The position numbers were made by a program, and so were the translations under genes. Positions 61,075 through 64,000 of a stretch of DNA of 64,000 bases are shown here, one piece after another. Origin of the DNA: Marinoscillum sp040222955 (GTDB taxonomy: Bacteria > Bacteroidota > Bacteroidia > Cytophagales > Cyclobacteriaceae); assembly GCF_040222955.1 (NCBI RefSeq), contig NZ_JAVKCA010000002.1, positions 62,001 through 126,000 on the forward strand, in the 5' to 3' direction. Under the pieces are notes generated by a model that was not told where the DNA came from, made no database searches, and saw only the letters and a program-made list of their open reading frames with translations. Numbering within the stretch: the stretch's first letter is position 1; the number at the start of each line of letters is the position of its first letter.

Positions 61075-64000
61075 CTACATCTCCATCGTCATATACTTTA
61101 GCCGCTTCATGGCATTCACCTCCACACTGATCGCATCAAACTCCTCCATCACCTTTCCCCGCATCAGGTAGATCCCCTTGCCGGTGAAAGGAAACTTCTT
61201 AGCCACAGGTGGAAAATGCACCGTATCAATAAAATCACCTGCCTCGTCCAGAAAAGTTCCAAAATACATCCGGTCTCCCTTGGAGGTACTGGTGTGCTTG
61301 GTAGCTACCAGGTACCCCATCACCAGCACCACCTGATTGATGTGTAACGGGAGCTTGTTGGCAGGCACACAATCGTTGCGCTTTTCACTCAGCAGATTAA
61401 ACGGACTCTCCAGCGGAAACCCCAGCAGCTCCACCTCATCATAAACATCCTCGATAGCCTCGTGCTCGATCTCAGGAAGTTTATATTTCTTCACCGGGGG
61501 ATCGAAAAGTGAAAGTTTGTTCTGGCTCTTACCTGTATTGCCCAGCAGGAAGTACGCATGCCACAGCAAGGCTTTTTTATCCTTTCCGGTAAACCGAAAT
61601 GCTCCTATCCTAACCAACAAACTCAGCTGATCCAATGAAACACTCACCCGCTTCACGAAATCATCCACTGACAAAAACGCTCCGTTTTTTTGCCGATCCA
61701 CCAACACCTCCTGCACGGTATTGTGCTCCAGTTCCTTGATGAAGTTCAGGCCTAAATAGATCGTTTTACCTCTGATAATCGTCTCGTTTTCACTTGTATT
61801 GACACACGGCAACTGGATATCCGCACCATGCATGCGGGCCTCATGGATGTATAATTCCCGACTATAAAATCCGCCACCATTATTGATCACGGCCACCATA
61901 AACTCCAGCGGATAATGTGACTTCAGAAACATACTCTGGTAGCTCTCTATGGCGTAAGAAGCCGAGTGCCCTTTAGCAAAAGCATAGCCCGCAAAGCTTT
62001 CGATCTGCCGCCACACATCCGCACTCACCGTCGGCTCGTACCCTTTGGCCTCACAGTTGGCAAAAAACTTATCCCTCACCTGCTGAAACTCCTCCCGCGA
62101 TCGGTACTTACCCGACATCCCCCTGCGGAGCACATCCGCTTCCGCCAGCGTGAGCCCGGCAAAATAGTGTGCCACTTTGATCACATCCTCCTGATACACC
62201 ATGATTCCATAGGTATCAGGCATGATCTTCCAGAGCACCGGATGAGCCTCTTTTCGCTTGTCGGGAATCCTGAAACGCAGAATATACTCCCGCATCATCC
62301 CTGATTTGGCCACACCCGGCCGGATGATAGAGCTGGCGGCCACCAGGGTGAGATAGTCCTCTGCACGCAGTTTCGTCAGCAACATGCGCATGGCCGGAGA
62401 CTCCACATAAAAACACCCGATCGCCTTTGCCTCCCGTAGGTTGATTTTCACCAGCTCATCCTCCTTGAAAAGTTTGATGTCGTGGATGTCTATAGGCAAC
62501 CTGTCCGGCTGGTTTTCACGAATGATCTCCAGCGCATCCTTGATTTTACCCAGTCCCCGCTGCCCCAATACATCAAACTTATACAGTCCAACGTCTTCAG
62601 CAATGTGCATATCAAAGTGGGTGAGCGGAAAGCCCTTGGGCGGTAGCGATGTGGCTGTATAATAGTGAATCGGTCGCTCTGAGATAATAATGCCGCCAGC
62701 ATGTACGCTCAGGTGACTGGGAAAACCCGACAGTCGATCGCCATAAGTAAGGATAAGCCGTGCGTGATGATCCAGCTCCTGTTCGGGTGTCTTTTGAAGC
62801 CGCTCTATTTCATAAGGAGGTACCCCAAAAACCTTCCCCACCTCCCTGATTACCGCACGCCACTGAAAGGTGCTGTGCGTGGCCAGCAATACCACGTTTT
62901 CATACCGATCAAAAATATAGCGGGTCACATCCTCCCTGTCCCACGAAGAAAAATCCATATCAAAGTCGGGCGGACTTTTTCTGAAAAGATTGATAAATCG
63001 CTCAAAGTACAGGTCCAGCTCAATGGGATCCACATCGGTAATGCGTAGTAGGTAAGCCACCACACTATTGGCCCCACTCCCACGCCCTACATAGAAATAA
63101 CCCTGGTCGCGGGCGTACTTCACAATGTCCCAACTGATGAGGAAATAGGATAAATATCCCATCTGACGAATCACACTCAGCTCTGTAATGACTCGCCTTC
63201 TGATGGTAAATGCCGGGCGCTCACCATATCGGTAAGTCAAACCCGCCAGACAAAGCTGCCGCACCTTTTGATAATCAGACTCCTGGCTACCCGTCCATGT
63301 TTTCAGGTTCTGAGAAGTAGCTTCAGGCCCCAGGATGAAGTTAATCTGGCTAGATTGGATAACCATCTTCAGGTTTTCAAATGCCTCGGGTAGCTCCTGA
63401 TAATAGTCCGTGAGTTGCTTTTTGGTTAAAAAAACATCCTCCCGATGCGCTGTATCAGCGTCACCCAGCTTGCTCACCAGTGTATTGAGGTCGATGGCAC
63501 GCAGCACACAGTGCAGCTCAAAGTCCACCTCCTCCGGCAAAGTATACACCGGGCAGGCTATCAATTTCTCTCTGGGCAGCTTACTCAAAAACCTGATCCT
63601 GGTCACTTCACGAGGCTTCACCGCCAGGTATTCATAAGGCTTCAAAGCACGAGTGGGGATATTCGCCTGAGGATAGATCACAAAACACTCCTGAAGCTCA
63701 TCGGTGAAAGCAGGAATGGGCACACCTGTATGCAAGTGCTTAGACAAAAAGGCATTGATCGACTGAAATCCATCATTGTTTCTGGCTACCGCCACAAACT
63801 GCTGTTCAGCGCCATTTCTGAAATCCACCCCCAGGAGCGGCCGGATACCCTGCTTCTGTGCCTGGCGAACAAACTCCAGACTACCGGCCGTGCTATTGAT
63901 ATCAGTAAGTGCCAATGTACGCACATGATTACGCACGGCCCACTCCATCAGCCTGTCGATGGACAGCAAACCGTATTTGAAACTGAAGTATGAATGGACA
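61075..64000 (-). CDS. DNA polymerase III alpha subunit-like (DnaE2/error-prone type), 5' end beyond the window
   Basis: At least 975 residues; the frame continues past base 64000 (VHSYFSFKYGLLSIDRLMEW is the start of the PHP domain), so the TTG at 63969 is not the true start. PHP domain to about 200; polymerase core with FYVGRGSGANSVVAYLLRIT, PPDFDMDFSSWDREDV (catalytic Asp pair), VYQEDVIKVAH, GYAFAKGHSASYA; C-terminal OB region (INQVVLVMGYLVATKHTSTS). It is shorter than replicative DnaE and lacks its long tail, as in the error-prone DnaE2 that works with ImuA/ImuB. Those genes, if present, are outside the window. Confidence 0.85.
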   Translation of the reverse strand, partial: VHSYFSFKYGLLSIDRLMEWAVRNHVRTLALTDINSTAGSLEFVRQAQKQGIRPLLGVDFRNGAEQQFVAVARNNDGFQSINAFLSKHLHTGVPIPAFTDELQECFVIYPQANIPTRALKPYEYLAVKPREVTRIRFLSKLPREKLIACPVYTLPEEVDFELHCVLRAIDLNTLVSKLGDADTAHREDVFLTKKQLTDYYQELPEAFENLKMVIQSSQINFILGPEATSQNLKTWTGSQESDYQKVRQLCLAGLTYRYGERPAFTIRRRVITELSVIRQMGYLSYFLISWDIVKYARDQGYFYVGRGSGANSVVAYLLRITDVDPIELDLYFERFINLFRKSPPDFDMDFSSWDREDVTRYIFDRYENVVLLATHSTFQWRAVIREVGKVFGVPPYEIERLQKTPEQELDHHARLILTYGDRLSGFPSHLSVHAGGIIISERPIHYYTATSLPPKGFPLTHFDMHIAEDVGLYKFDVLGQRGLGKIKDALEIIRENQPDRLPIDIHDIKLFKEDELVKINLREAKAIGCFYVESPAMRMLLTKLRAEDYLTLVAASSIIRPGVAKSGMMREYILRFRIPDKRKEAHPVLWKIMPDTYGIMVYQEDVIKVAHYFAGLTLAEADVLRRGMSGKYRSREEFQQVRDKFFANCEAKGYEPTVSADVWRQIESFAGYAFAKGHSASYAIESYQSMFLKSHYPLEFMVAVINNGGGFYSRELYIHEARMHGADIQLPCVNTSENETIIRGKTIYLGLNFIKELEHNTVQEVLVDRQKNGAFLSVDDFVKRVSVSLDQLSLLVRIGAFRFTGKDKKALLWHAYFLLGNTGKSQNKLSLFDPPVKKYKLPEIEHEAIEDVYDEVELLGFPLESPFNLLSEKRNDCVPANKLPLHINQVVLVMGYLVATKHTSTSKGDRMYFGTFLDEAGDFIDTVHFPPVAKKFPFTGKGIYLMRGKVMEEFDAISVEVNAMKRLKYMTMEM

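Overview
The window looks like the chromosome of a Bacteroidota member, most likely of the Cytophagales type. Four things point there: a 2,078-residue secreted protein ending in a type IX secretion (T9SS) sorting domain; two LytS-type kinase / LytTR regulator pairs; a TonB-dependent receptor with an N-terminal carboxypeptidase-regulatory-like domain; and promoters matching the Bacteroidota consensus (TTTG, 19-20 nt, TAnnTTTG). The genus cannot be fixed from sequence alone. Both window edges cut genes: a serine-hydrolase-fold lipoprotein at base 1 and a DnaE-type polymerase at base 64000.

Left part (1-8.9 kb): a beta-lactamase-fold protein without its catalytic residues; a hypothetical lipoprotein; a translationally coupled pair (glutamate-cysteine-ligase-like/CBS protein plus zinc deacylase); a TetR regulator divergent from a sterol-desaturase-like hydroxylase with a clear twin-operator promoter; a DUF5946-like protein; and SRPBCC proteins.

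Accessory part (8.9-14.5 kb): this is the most unusual stretch. Three small minus-strand genes (two membrane proteins and one AAC(6')-like acetyltransferase) each sit between a pair of perfectly complementary core sites. The pair is private to each gene and shares only the GTTA/TAAC core. That is the signature of integron gene cassettes, but no integrase is present here. Several long repeat families fill the spaces, and a complete IS3-family element with a 3-bp target duplication is inserted in one repeat copy.

Middle part (14.5-34.5 kb): a TonB receptor divergent from a LytS/LytTR pair; beta-lactamase-fold proteins; an ADP/ATP-carrier-like transporter with HEAT repeats; a coupled operon of an exported glucan-dikinase-like protein and a serine hydrolase; an ECF sigma factor; and an operon of a lipoprotein, two L,D-transpeptidases and a companion protein. 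A tRNA-Gly(CCC) lies at 34.5 kb.

Right part (34.7-64 kb): a HIRAN protein; a second LytS/LytTR pair; a modular lipoprotein esterase; a PorE-like OmpA protein; an NAD(P)-binding protein; a rhodanese; an intradiol-dioxygenase-like lipoprotein; the oxidative pentose phosphate genes pgl-zwf and divergent gnd; the giant T9SS substrate; a PAS histidine kinase whose first membrane helix has no canonical start codon; a BlaI / M56 / M23 operon in which the two peptidase frames are separated by one nucleotide; a DUF885 lipoprotein; a toxin-antitoxin pair with a frameshifted PIN toxin; and a DnaE-type polymerase.
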